NCBI RefSeq assembly: GCF_001647085.1
Contig: NZ_CP015520.1
Span: forward strand, 1,322,219-1,386,218
Direction: 5' to 3'
Source: Thermococcus piezophilus
Lineage (GTDB): Archaea > Methanobacteriota_B > Thermococci > Thermococcales > Thermococcaceae
Length of the DNA stretch: 64,000 nt
Part shown: positions 29,558 through 38,750 of the stretch, one piece after another
How the letters are laid out: every line of letters starts with the position of its first letter
How positions within the stretch are numbered: position 1 is the stretch's first letter
Program-made: the position numbers and the translations under genes
The notes under the pieces: generated by a model
Told to the model about the DNA's origin: nothing
Database searches by the model: none
What the model saw: the letters and a program-made list of their open reading frames with translations, nothing else

Positions 29558-30640
29558 TCAATCTGGCACTATTATACTCTCCTTATCAATCCTCGACTCC
29601 ACCCAAATCTTGACGTTGGAGCCGATCTTGCTGAAGTCCTCGATGACCGTACTGTCGCCTATGACGCTCTCGGGCTGGATAATGACCCCCTTCCAATGTA
29701 GACGTTCTCGCCGATTATCGCTTCCCTAATCTCAGCCCCTTCCTCGATGGTAACATTTGAGAATATCACGGAACGCTCTATTTTAACGTTTCTGTCTATC
29801 TCCACATCGTCGCCGAGAACAGCGAAGCCCTGTAGTTCTGGCTTTCTGAGCCTGCATCGTTGCCCTGTAATCAAACTGCCCCCGTGTTCGAGGTTTCCCT
29901 TCAGGCTCTCTGCCCTGAGCTGTGGGAGTATCAGCCTGCCGTGAAAGATGTCCTATGTAGCCTGCAGATAGTTGGACGGCCTGCCAACGTCGTTCCAGTA
30001 CCCCTGAAGGGGAAGCCGTAGGAGGGCAAGCCATTCTCGAGCATCCTCGGGAACAGGTCCTTGGAGAAGTCAAAGTTCTTACTCTTGGGAACGAGATCAA
30101 AGGCCTCCGGCTCGAAGACGTAGATGCCTGCATTGACCAAATCGCTGAAGGCTTCTTTCTGCTTGGGCTTTTCCTTGAAGCGGAGAATCCTTCCATCGTT
30201 GTTTATTAGGACTATACCATACTGCGTGGGGTCTTAGACCCTCGAGAGCGCTATCGTTGCCGGCGCCTTTTTCCTCAGGTGGTATTCGTAGAGCGCCCTG
30301 AGGTCGAGGTTTGTTAGCACGTTGCTCGAGACGACAAAGAATGCCTCGCCCATGTTCTTGACGAGCTTTCTCGTGGCCCCACTTGTTCCTAACTTAGCGT
30401 TCTCGCTGTTGGAGTAGTGTATCTCTATTCCATAGTCGCTTCCCTCGCCAAGGTACTCCATAATGCGCTCTTTGAGGTAGCCAACCAAGACGTACACTTC
30501 CTCAACCCCGGCCCTCAGGAGGTTTTGGAGGGCGTACTCCATGAGGGGCCTGTTGAGGAAGGGTATCATCGGCTTGGGTCTGTAGACTGTGAGTGGTAGC
30601 AGCCGCGTCCCCTACCCCCTGCCAAAATCACCGCCTTCAT
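29558..30640 (-). pseudogene. Broken sugar-phosphate nucleotidyltransferase
   Basis: Remains of a 360-residue NDP-sugar pyrophosphorylase with a left-handed beta-helix tail. Reading from ATG 30640: MKAVILAGGRG, then a frame change (near 30613) into TRLLPLTVYRPKPMIPFLNR, a nonsense TAA at 30234-30236 (VxDPTQYG), a frame change near PFRG (about 29995), a TAG in QATxDIF (about 29952), and a frame change near 29688 before VIIQPESVIGDSTVIE and the natural end IIVPD. The hexapeptide repeats (VEIDRNVKIERSVIFSNVTI) are intact. Two stops and at least three frameshifts mean no functional protein is made. It precedes the mutase-like gene. Confidence 0.85.
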
Positions 30641-30732
30641 TCCACGCACCGCTATGTTGTTCTACTAAGAGTTAATATGTTTTGCGCATGGCTGAACTTA
30701 TAAGTCCACCGGGGCACTTAAATTTCCGACAA

Positions 30733-30742
30733 ACTATTTTAA
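30733..30742 (+). promoter_or_regulatory. Probable TATA box of pckG
   Basis: ACTATTTTAAGG region about 35 bases upstream of the pckG ATG, followed by GGAGGCGGT as ribosome binding site. No TATCAC-type glycolytic motif is seen upstream of it. Confidence 0.5.
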
Positions 30743-30774
30743 GGTATTACTCTACTATTCTTGGAGGCGGTAGT

Positions 30775-32649
30775 ATGAATGCTCTCGAAAGGCTTGAGAA
30801 ACTCCTTGATAAGGAGCAGTTTGAGAAAATTAAGGCAATAGACAACCCAGAACTACACGAGTTTTTGGCCGAGTGGATTGAGTGGCTCGAACCGAGCAAA
30901 GTTTTCGTCTGCACCGATAGCGAAGAGGATGAATGGTATGTCCGCTGGAAAGCTCTCTATTATGGCGAAGAGAAGATGCTCGAAACTCCCAATCATACGG
31001 TTCATTACGACAACTACTATGACCAGGCCCGCGACAAGGCCAACACGAAACTTCTCGTTTCCGGCGGGAAGAGCTTACCGTTTCTCAACACCATTGACCG
31101 TGAGGAGGGCCTTAAGGAGATACGCGAGCTGATGAAGGGAGTAATGCGCGGTAAGGAGCTCTTCGTGTGCTTTTTCGTCCTCGGGCCGAAGAACTCGGTC
31201 TTCACGATTCCTGCTGTTCAGCTCACGGATTCTGCTTATGTAGCCCATTCCGAGTTCATCCTTTACAGGAAGGGCTACGAAGAGTTTAAACGCCTCGGAA
31301 GAAGCGCGCGCTTCTTCAGGTTCGTTCACAGCGCTGGAGAGCTCGACGAGAGGAAGACCAGCAAGAACCTCGGTAAGAGGAGGATATACATAGACCTTGA
31401 GGGCGAGACGGTCTACTCCGTCAACACCCAGTATGGCGGCAACACGATAGGCCTCAAGAAGCTCGCCTTCAGGCTCACCATCCAGCGCGCCGTTAGAGAG
31501 GGCTGGCTCAGCGAGCACATGTTCCTGATGAGGGTAAACGGCCCCAACGGCAGGAAGACCTACTTCACCGGCGCCTATCCGAGCATGTGCGGCAAAACCT
31601 CCACAGCTATGATTCCGTGGGAGAACATCGTCGGCGACGATTTGGCGTTCATCGTGCCCATGAACGGAATAGCACGCGGAGCGAACGTCGAGAAAGGCGT
31701 TTTCGGCATAATTCAGGGCGTAAATCCAGAGGACGACCCGATAATATGGCAGGTTCTCCACTCGCCCGTCGAGATAATCTTCTCCAACGTGCTCGTCAAG
31801 GACGGAAAGCCCTACTGGAACGATATGGGGACAGAGATTCCTGACGATGGGGAAAACCACAGCGGTCAGTGGTGGCGCGGAAAGAAGGATGAAGAGAGCA
31901 ACGAGATACCGCCGAGCCATAAGAACGCGCGCTTCACGGTTTCACTCGAACACTTCCCGAACGTTGACATGGACGCCCTGGAAGCTCCTTGCGGCGTTGA
32001 AGTTGGCGGTATGATATTCGGCGGCAGGGACAAGGACACATGGCCTCCAGTTCGCGAGGCCTTCGACTGGAAGCACGGCATCGTAACTATGGGAGCGGCT
32101 CTTGAGAGCGAGACTACCGCCGCTACCCTCGGTAAGGAAGGGGTCAGGGCCTTCAATCCAATGGCCATACTGGACTTTATGAGCGTCCACATAGGGGACT
32201 ACCTGAGGAACTACCTGGAGTTCGAGGGGAAGCTCAGGAAGGCTCCCAAGATATTCGCGGTTAACTACTTCCTCAGGAACAAGGAGGGTAACTGGCTCAA
32301 CCACAAGATCGACAAAGCTGTGTGGCTCAAGTGGATGGAGCTCCGCGTTCACGGCGACGTCGATGCCATAGAAACACCGATAGGATACATACCCAAGTAC
32401 GAGGACCTGGCGAGGCTCTCCCGTGAGGTTCTCAACAAGGACTACACTAGGGATGACTACGAAAAACAGTTCACAATAAGGGTTCCAGAGCTGTTGGCCA
32501 AGATAGAGCGCATCGAAAAAATCTACCGCGAGATTGGAAACATTCCGGAGGAGCTCTTTGAAGTTCTTGCTCAGGAGCGCGAGAGGCTGCTGAAGGCGAG
32601 AGAGAAGTACGGCGACTACATCAGCCCCTTCCAGCTGGAGAAGGTCTGA
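30775..32649 (+). CDS. pckG: Phosphoenolpyruvate carboxykinase (GTP)
   Basis: GTP-dependent PEP carboxykinase of 624 residues, interconverting oxaloacetate and phosphoenolpyruvate. The kinase P loop is GAYPSMCGKTSTAMIPWEN near residue 265, with the following GDDLAFI metal site and RGANVEKGVFGI guanine-binding region. The start MNALERLEKLLDKEQFEKIK at 30775 has a strong GGAGGCGG site; the open frame extends 31 codons upstream without one. It joins the Embden-Meyerhof/gluconeogenic branch in these archaea and lies beside the alpha-glucan phosphorylase gene. Confidence 0.95.
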   Translation: MNALERLEKLLDKEQFEKIKAIDNPELHEFLAEWIEWLEPSKVFVCTDSEEDEWYVRWKALYYGEEKMLETPNHTVHYDNYYDQARDKANTKLLVSGGKSLPFLNTIDREEGLKEIRELMKGVMRGKELFVCFFVLGPKNSVFTIPAVQLTDSAYVAHSEFILYRKGYEEFKRLGRSARFFRFVHSAGELDERKTSKNLGKRRIYIDLEGETVYSVNTQYGGNTIGLKKLAFRLTIQRAVREGWLSEHMFLMRVNGPNGRKTYFTGAYPSMCGKTSTAMIPWENIVGDDLAFIVPMNGIARGANVEKGVFGIIQGVNPEDDPIIWQVLHSPVEIIFSNVLVKDGKPYWNDMGTEIPDDGENHSGQWWRGKKDEESNEIPPSHKNARFTVSLEHFPNVDMDALEAPCGVEVGGMIFGGRDKDTWPPVREAFDWKHGIVTMGAALESETTAATLGKEGVRAFNPMAILDFMSVHIGDYLRNYLEFEGKLRKAPKIFAVNYFLRNKEGNWLNHKIDKAVWLKWMELRVHGDVDAIETPIGYIPKYEDLARLSREVLNKDYTRDDYEKQFTIRVPELLAKIERIEKIYREIGNIPEELFEVLAQERERLLKAREKYGDYISPFQLEKV

Positions 32650-32680
32650 GCCCTTCTTTTCTTTTCCCTTCTCTGAGTGC
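32650..32680 (+). terminator. Pyrimidine-rich terminator after pckG
   Basis: CCCTTCTTTTCTTTTCCCTTCTCT directly after the pckG stop (32650 onward). Runs of T without a hairpin are the usual archaeal intrinsic terminator. Confidence 0.45.
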
Positions 32681-32728
32681 ACTTTTCTATGCACTCCCAA
32701 AACCCTTTTTAACTTTCTTTCTACATAG

Positions 32729-32745
32729 TATCACTGAAAATGATA
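32729..32745 (+). promoter_or_regulatory. Thermococcales glycolytic motif (variant)
   Basis: TATCAC-TGAAA-ATGATA, one base away from the consensus TATCAC-N5-GTGATA bound by the sugar-responsive regulator Tgr/TrmBL1. It lies downstream of a TATA-like CTTTTTAACTTT (32704-32715), the arrangement used for repression of glycolytic genes when sugar is absent, and just before the GTG start of the phosphorylase gene. Confidence 0.6.
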
Positions 32746-32750
32746 CATAA

Positions 32751-35261
32751 GTGGTTGCCAGGACTGACGTTGAAACTCCCATCCACGATTTAATCAGGGA
32801 GAAGCTTCCCAATCCCATAAAGGATTTAGCTGATCTGGCCTACAACTACTGGTGGAGCTGGAACAGGAGGGCAACGAGGCTCTGGGAGTATATTGATCCG
32901 GAACACTGGAAGGAACACAATAATCCGGTTAAGCTTCTTCTCGATGTTTCTGAGGAGCGCCTGGAGGAACTTCTGAAGGACGACGACTTCATAAACCTCT
33001 ACGAGCTCGTTATGGAACAGTTCAGTGATTATGTGGATCCAAATTCGTTCTGGTTCTTAACCAACTATCCCAAGTGGGACAAGCCCATAGTGTATCTCTG
33101 CATGGAGTACGGCATAAGCAGGACTCTGCTCATATACTCCGGCGGCCTGGGAATACTCGCTGGTGACCACGTGAAGACCGCCAGTGACCTTGGTCTGCCT
33201 TTCATAGCAATAGGTCTGCTCTATAAGCACGGCTACTTCAAACAGGAGATAGACAGGGACGGAAGATAGATTGAGATTTTCCCAGAGTACAGGCCAGAGG
33301 AGATGCCGATAAAACCGGTTCTCGGAAGGGATGGAAAGCCACTCCTTATAGAGGTCCCCATAGAGGACAGAATCATTTACGCAAGGGCCTCCGAGGTTGA
33401 GGTTGGAAGGGTGAAGATATATCTCCTAGACACCGACGTTCCCGAGAATAGCGCGGACGACAGAACCATATGCGACTACATCTACAACGCCGAGATAGAC
33501 AAGCGCATAAAGCAGGAGATACCCCTGGGAATCGGTGGAATGTGCCTTTTGGAAGCTCTTGGTATAGAGCCGAGTGTTGTTCATCTCAACGAGGGGCATC
33601 CAGCCTTTGCCAACCTCCAGAGGATAGCCTGGTACATGGATGAAGGGTTGACCTTTACCGAGGCGTTGAGTATTGTTAGGGAGACTACGGTTTTCACCAC
33701 GCACACTCCAGTTCCAGCGGGCCACGACCGCTTCCCAATTGAGGAAGTCAGGAAGAGGCTCGCCAAGTTCCTTGAGGGTAAGGACGAGAGGCTCCTGGAG
33801 CTCGGCCGCGAGTGGAATGAAATCAACATGACCCTACTGGCCATAAGAACTTCCAGCTATGTCAACGGCGTTAGCAAGCTCCATGCCGAGGTAAGCAAGC
33901 GCATGTGGCAGAATCTTTGGCCCGGAGTTCCGCTGGATGAGATACCTGTCGACGGTATCACCAACGGCGTGCACACCATGACCTAGGTTCACAGCGAGAT
34001 GAGAAAGCTCTTCGACCGCTATATCGGAAAGGCATGGCGCGAGCACACGAACATCGAGGGTCTGTGGTATGCCATCGAGAGAATTCCCGATGAAGAGCTC
34101 TGGGAGGTCCACCTTAAGGCCAAGAGGGAGTTCATAGAGCTACTGAAGAGGAAGATTAAAGCTAGGAACGAGAGGCTTGGAATAGATGAGCCCCTGCCTG
34201 AGATCGACGAAAACGCGCTCATCATATACTTCGCCAGGCGCTTTGTGACCTACAAGCGCGCCACCCTACTCTTCACGGACATCGAGCGACTCAAGAGGAT
34301 CCTGAACGACCCGGAGAGGCCAGTCTACATAGTCTTTGGTGGAAAGGCTCATTCAATGGACGAGGCCGGCAAGGAGTTCCTAAAGAAGGTCTACGAGGTT
34401 TCCTCGATGCCCGAGTTCAAGGGCAAGATATTCGTCCTTGAGAACTACGACATGCGCAGTGCAAGGCTCATGGTGGCTGGAGTTGACCTCTGGCTCAACA
34501 CCCCGCGCAGGCCGATGGAAGCGAGCGGAACGAGTGGAATGAAGGCTGGGCTGAACGGAGTGCTCAACGCGAGCATCTACGAGGGTTGGTGGGTGGAAGG
34601 CTACAACGGCAGGAACGGGTGGATTATTGGAGAGGAGAGCACGAAGCCCGAAACCGAGGCCGACGACATAAAGGACGCAGAGAGCCTCTACAACCTGCTG
34701 GAGAGGGAGATAATTCCGACCTACTACGGCAACCGCAAGAGATGGATTTACATGATGAAGGAGAGCATCAAGAGCATAGCCCCGCGCTTCAGCACCCACA
34801 GGATGGTCAAGGAGTACATGAACCTCTTCTATTCCAAGGCTATGAGCAACTACATCTGGCTCACGAGGGACAACTACGTCGGTGCCAAAGAGATAGCCAC
34901 ATGGAAAGACCGCGTTATCGGTACATGGAACAACGTGAGCATCAAAAACGTAGTCATCACAGACGGAAGCAGACTTCAGGTCATCGTCCACCTCGACGGA
35001 CTTAAGCCCGAAGACGTTTGCCTCGAGCTCTACTTCGGCGTCCATGCCGAGGAGCATCACATAGAGAAACCGCATATCTTTGAGCTGAGGCATCCAAAGG
35101 AGCTCGGGGATGGAAGGTGGCTCTACACCTATGAGGGAAGCGCTCTGAGGCACCTCAGTGACCCCTACTGGCACTATGTGATAAGGATCTACCCCCACCA
35201 CGAAAAGCTGTTTCACCGATTCCTGCTTGGATTGGTGAAGTGGAGAGGTCCCTTCGAGTGA
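32751..35261 (+). pseudogene. glgP: Alpha-glucan (maltodextrin) phosphorylase with two in-frame amber stops
   Basis: A single 837-codon frame encodes an archaeal-type glycogen/maltodextrin phosphorylase, broken only by TAG at 33267-33269 (after EIDRDGR) and TAG at 33984-33986 (after GVHTMT). The second replaces the tryptophan of the conserved HTxTWVHSEM context (TGG to TAG); the first is at a probable Gln or Trp. No frameshift is present. Catalytic regions are intact, including STKP-type PLP-pocket sequences EASGTSGMKAGLNGVLNAS and the phosphate loop. The glycolytic motif promoter is retained. Recent inactivation is the simplest view; sequence error at two sites is possible. Confidence 0.85.
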
Positions 35262-35401
35262 TTTTTTATTCCCTTTGTTTCATTTCCAACAAAATTCAAC
35301 TCACAAAATTTTGTATAAGAACTTTCCAACATTCTTTGTGTGGAGGCATATTTTTAACTATCAATGTCGCCTTTTTGATTAGAATTCCCGGAGGTGGAAT
35401 C

Positions 35402-36694
35402 ATGGACGAAGTCAAAAAATGGACGATATATCTGATATTCCTCGTTGCTGGATTTGCCACGGGAATCGGAAGCATAGGTCTCTTCCCGCAGTTTTGGCTC
35501 CAGTACGGGATTACGGGAATCATAGTGCACGTAGTATTCCTGACCATGCTGACCTATGTGGCAATCCTAGAGGCGGAGACCGTCATGAAGTCCGGCTACT
35601 ACTTCGTGGAGCTGTACCAGAAGGTTGCCAAAAGGCCCTCAATGATTATGGCAATATTTGCGGCTATAGTGATGTTTCTCTCATACTATGCAGCCAACGT
35701 GATGCTGACTCTGGTCTCACCGCTGCTCGGTACTGGAGCCGTTGCGAGGTTAATAGCAAAGGTACTGATGTTCGTGATAGTCTTCGTGATCCTTACCAGG
35801 GCCAAGGAGAATACCTTCGCCATAATGGCCATTGGTTCGGTTATCTTCGTCATTGCGGTGGCCATAACGGCGGTTGCCTTCAAGCTCCAGATACCGGAGA
35901 ATGCCACGTTCCTTGGAATGGCCAAGCACATGCTTATTGCTAGGCACGCCATCACTCTTGACCTCATTAAAGACGCCGCACTTAGAGCAATCTATGGTGT
36001 TGGACTTGGATTCGCGTTCTACCTGATGCTCGGGAGCTTCATCAACGAGCGCTTTAACGCTAAGCTCATTATAGGAACTGGAATCTTCATTCAGCTCCTT
36101 GTTGGAGTGCTCTCCACGATAATCGTTGTCTACGGCCTTGGTCCAACCACCCCGGAGAGGCTCCTTCAGTACGTCTATGGCGGCGATGAAGGGGCGATCC
36201 AGCTCATGAGTGAGCTACCGGACATACTCTCAGGCTATCCTGCACTTATAGCACTCATCGGAATCTCAGTGTTCTTTGCTGGGGTCACGAGCCTGTTGCC
36301 TACCGCTGAGGTAGGCCTCCAGATAGTAGAATCGACACTGAGAGTGGGCAGAAACAGGGCTGCCATGTATCTTATTGGCGCGGCCCTCGTCATAGGGCTG
36401 ATGGATTCTCCCCCGTCAATAGCGGATATGGCTCTCAAGGCAGTGATCATAATAACTTTCTTCATGGCCATATTTGAGCTGTATCCAGTGATAACATCCA
36501 AGGAGAAGCTCTCAACTCTCGGGCTCGTGGTGGCAGGAACAGCCGCACTGCTCTTCCTTGTGGGAGGTCTTTATGCCCTCGCCACCGTGTTCAGAGCAGG
36601 AGGCGTCTACGTAGCCTCGGGAATCCTCGCCGTGGTAGTTATTGCCTTCGGGCTCTTTGGCGACAAGCTTGTGCCCTGGACGCCCTCAGAGTGA
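35402..36694 (+). CDS. NSS-family sodium-dependent transporter
   Basis: Membrane protein of 430 residues with 11-12 predicted helices. Helix 1, IFLVAGFATGIGSIGLFPQF, is the NSS signature (unwound G-x-G-S region followed by FP) that binds sodium and substrate. The family carries amino acids or amines; the substrate here is not predictable. The ATG at 35402 follows GGAGGTGG by 6 bases; the longer open frame from 35240 runs through the phosphorylase end and is not real. The intergenic space upstream holds a GGCATATTTTTAAC promoter-like stretch. Confidence 0.85.
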   Translation: MDEVKKWTIYLIFLVAGFATGIGSIGLFPQFWLQYGITGIIVHVVFLTMLTYVAILEAETVMKSGYYFVELYQKVAKRPSMIMAIFAAIVMFLSYYAANVMLTLVSPLLGTGAVARLIAKVLMFVIVFVILTRAKENTFAIMAIGSVIFVIAVAITAVAFKLQIPENATFLGMAKHMLIARHAITLDLIKDAALRAIYGVGLGFAFYLMLGSFINERFNAKLIIGTGIFIQLLVGVLSTIIVVYGLGPTTPERLLQYVYGGDEGAIQLMSELPDILSGYPALIALIGISVFFAGVTSLLPTAEVGLQIVESTLRVGRNRAAMYLIGAALVIGLMDSPPSIADMALKAVIIITFFMAIFELYPVITSKEKLSTLGLVVAGTAALLFLVGGLYALATVFRAGGVYVASGILAVVVIAFGLFGDKLVPWTPSE

Positions 36695-36745
36695 GGGCTT
36701 TTTCATTTTTTGTTTGTGATGCAATAAGCAAAAAAGAAGAAGGGC

Positions 36746-38467
36746 TCACTTGTGAGCAAATATTGCGACGACCTTTTCTGGAGTCACTTCGTCTATCCTC
36801 ACAAAGCCAAAGCGCTCGAACTGGACGATGTCATCGACCTTAACGTCAGCATCGGCTTCGAGCAGACCTTTCCTGGTGATGAGTTCGTCTCCCTGTGGAA
36901 CGAGAACCTCACAGGGCTTGCCCTCGGTTACCCAGTGTATCATCCTCCAGCGGTTTTCCCTCGCTACCTCGTAGTCGATGCTGTGGAACCTGGCCTTAAT
37001 TCCCTCCTCGCTCACCTCGACTATCTCCACGTTGAAGAGATCCTTCAGGCGGATAAAGTTGCCGGGCTTGAGCAGGTTCATGTCGTCCTTTGATACATAA
37101 ACCGGCTTTTTGGGCTTGAACTTGAGCCTTCTAACGCCCCTCTCCGGGTGGTCCGGATGTAGAGGAATCTCTGCCACGAATTCCTCCCCGTAACCTTCAA
37201 TGTACATCGGTATCGGGTCAGCAACGAAGAAGTGGCGGTTGGCTATGGGCTCTATGATTCTGCGGTTTATAGCTGCCAAGTTGTTCCAGCTGACGGTAGT
37301 GTCGCTTCTCTTTAGGCCGACCTCGATGATAAGCTCCCTTATGGCCTCCGGTCTTATGCCGCGCCTCTTCAGGGCCCTTATGGTTCCTAACCTCGGGTCG
37401 TCCCAGCCGAGGTATTTTCCATCCTCGATGCCCTTTCTCGTCTTGGACTTGCTAAGAATTACTCCCTCTATGCTGAGCCTTCCGTGGTGGACGGTAACTG
37501 GGTATTCCCAGCCAAAGTAGTCGTAGACGTAGCGCTGCCTCGTCTCGTTTTCTGCGTGCTCTTGACCGCGGAAGATGTGGGTAACACCGAGCTCGTGGTC
37601 GTCTATAGCGGAGGCGAAGTTGTAGAGCGGCCAGACACGGTATTTGTTGCCCGTCCTCGGGTGGTTTGGATTGTCGATTATTCTCAAGGCTGGCCAGTCC
37701 CTAACCGCTGGGTTCGGATGGCTGAGGTCGGTCTTGATTCTAACGACGGCTTCTCCCTCTTTATACTCTCCGTTGAGCATTTTCCTCCAGCGTTCGAGCT
37801 GAACCTCTACCGGCTCTTCCCTGTGTGGACAGGCCTTTCCTTCATCGCGGAGCTTTCTGAACTCCTCTGGCCTGCAGGTACAGACATAGGCCTTACCCAT
37901 TCTGATGAGCTCCTCCGCGTAATTGTAATAAATCTCAATTCTGTCGCTGGCAATGTGGATTTCGTCGATCTGGAAGCCGAGCCACTTTAGGTCTTCGATA
38001 ATCCAGTCGTAGAACTTAGGTTCGGGTCTCTTGACCTTCGGGTCTGTGTCATCAAAGCGGAGGATAAACTTTCCACCGTATATGCGAGCGTACTCGTGGC
38101 TGAGTATCGCCGCCCTGGCGTTGCCGAGGTGGAGTGCTCCGTCGGGGTTTGGAGCGAAGCGGGCAACCACTTTGCCTTTCTCGGCATTGGGGAGTGGAGG
38201 GAGGCCCGTCTTTTCCTCTTTCTTTTCCTTCTTTGTCTCAAAGAACTCGGGATAAATCTCCTTCAGCTTTGCTTCCTGTTCTTCGATGCCCATTCCATTG
38301 ACCTGCTCCACTATCTGATTGACGAGTGGGATTATCTCCTTTGCTTTGGGCCTAAGTTCCGGGTTCTCGCCGAGAACCTTCCCTATCACAGCCTTTGGGT
38401 TGGCCTTGCCCTTGTGGCTGATCGCATTGATGAGCGCGTACTTCATAATCAGCTCTTTCACGTTCAT
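36746..38467 (-). CDS. gltX: Glutamyl-tRNA synthetase
   Basis: Archaeal/eukaryotic-type GluRS of 573 residues. A helical N-terminal extension of about 95 residues precedes the class I core: ARFAPNPDGALHLGNARAAI with the HIGH-like HLGN, the FRGQEHAENETRQ region and VILSKSKTRKGI (KMSKS-like). The C-terminal half is the beta-barrel anticodon domain typical of archaeal GlxRS. GluRS also charges tRNA-Gln for later amidation in archaea. ATG 38467 follows GGTGAGG. Confidence 0.96.
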   Translation of the reverse strand: MNVKELIMKYALINAISHKGKANPKAVIGKVLGENPELRPKAKEIIPLVNQIVEQVNGMGIEEQEAKLKEIYPEFFETKKEKKEEKTGLPPLPNAEKGKVVARFAPNPDGALHLGNARAAILSHEYARIYGGKFILRFDDTDPKVKRPEPKFYDWIIEDLKWLGFQIDEIHIASDRIEIYYNYAEELIRMGKAYVCTCRPEEFRKLRDEGKACPHREEPVEVQLERWRKMLNGEYKEGEAVVRIKTDLSHPNPAVRDWPALRIIDNPNHPRTGNKYRVWPLYNFASAIDDHELGVTHIFRGQEHAENETRQRYVYDYFGWEYPVTVHHGRLSIEGVILSKSKTRKGIEDGKYLGWDDPRLGTIRALKRRGIRPEAIRELIIEVGLKRSDTTVSWNNLAAINRRIIEPIANRHFFVADPIPMYIEGYGEEFVAEIPLHPDHPERGVRRLKFKPKKPVYVSKDDMNLLKPGNFIRLKDLFNVEIVEVSEEGIKARFHSIDYEVARENRWRMIHWVTEGKPCEVLVPQGDELITRKGLLEADADVKVDDIVQFERFGFVRIDEVTPEKVVAIFAHK

Positions 38468-38507
38468 TTTCCTCACCTGGGGAAGAAGGGAGGGAGGAGT
38501 TATAAAG

Positions 38508-38682
38508 TTACTCCCCTTCGCAATGTGGTTCTTCCTTCCGTTTCTTCTGCGGTAGGAGTATCTCCAGGAACACCAGGGCTAAAACCGAGGATTCCGAAGA
38601 ACATGCCCCCGTTATTGCCCATCAGTATCCCAAAGAGAATGAACGAAATTCCCAAGAGCATCAGCTCAAGACCCTCATCCAT
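38508..38682 (-). CDS. Small membrane protein, probably frameshifted
   Basis: A 60-codon frame starts MDEGLELMLLGISFILFGIL with one transmembrane helix and a glycine stretch, then runs into an unusual tail (SPGVPGDTPTAEETEG). In the +1 frame from the same place the translation continues LVFLEILLPQKKRKEEPHCE and stops at 38508, which looks like a second membrane segment and a charged tail. A one-base indel near 38580 would join the two. A GATGGTT site precedes the ATG at 38682. The uninterrupted 60-residue version (ending 38500) is the alternative. Confidence 0.45.
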
Positions 38683-38750
38683 GGAACCATCAGAATATTC
38701 TACTCAAAGAAGTTGGAAGTTTTGTGGCAGAAAATAAGAAGGTGCGGAGC

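Noticed and set aside
30682-30774. 31-codon upstream extension of pckG
   Set aside because: It runs through the promoter region, and the ATG at 30775 has the strong ribosome binding site and family N-terminus.
33267-33986. TAG codons in the phosphorylase gene as pyrrolysine sites
   Set aside because: Thermococcales are not known to have the pyrrolysine system, and one TAG replaces a conserved tryptophan; decay or error is simpler.
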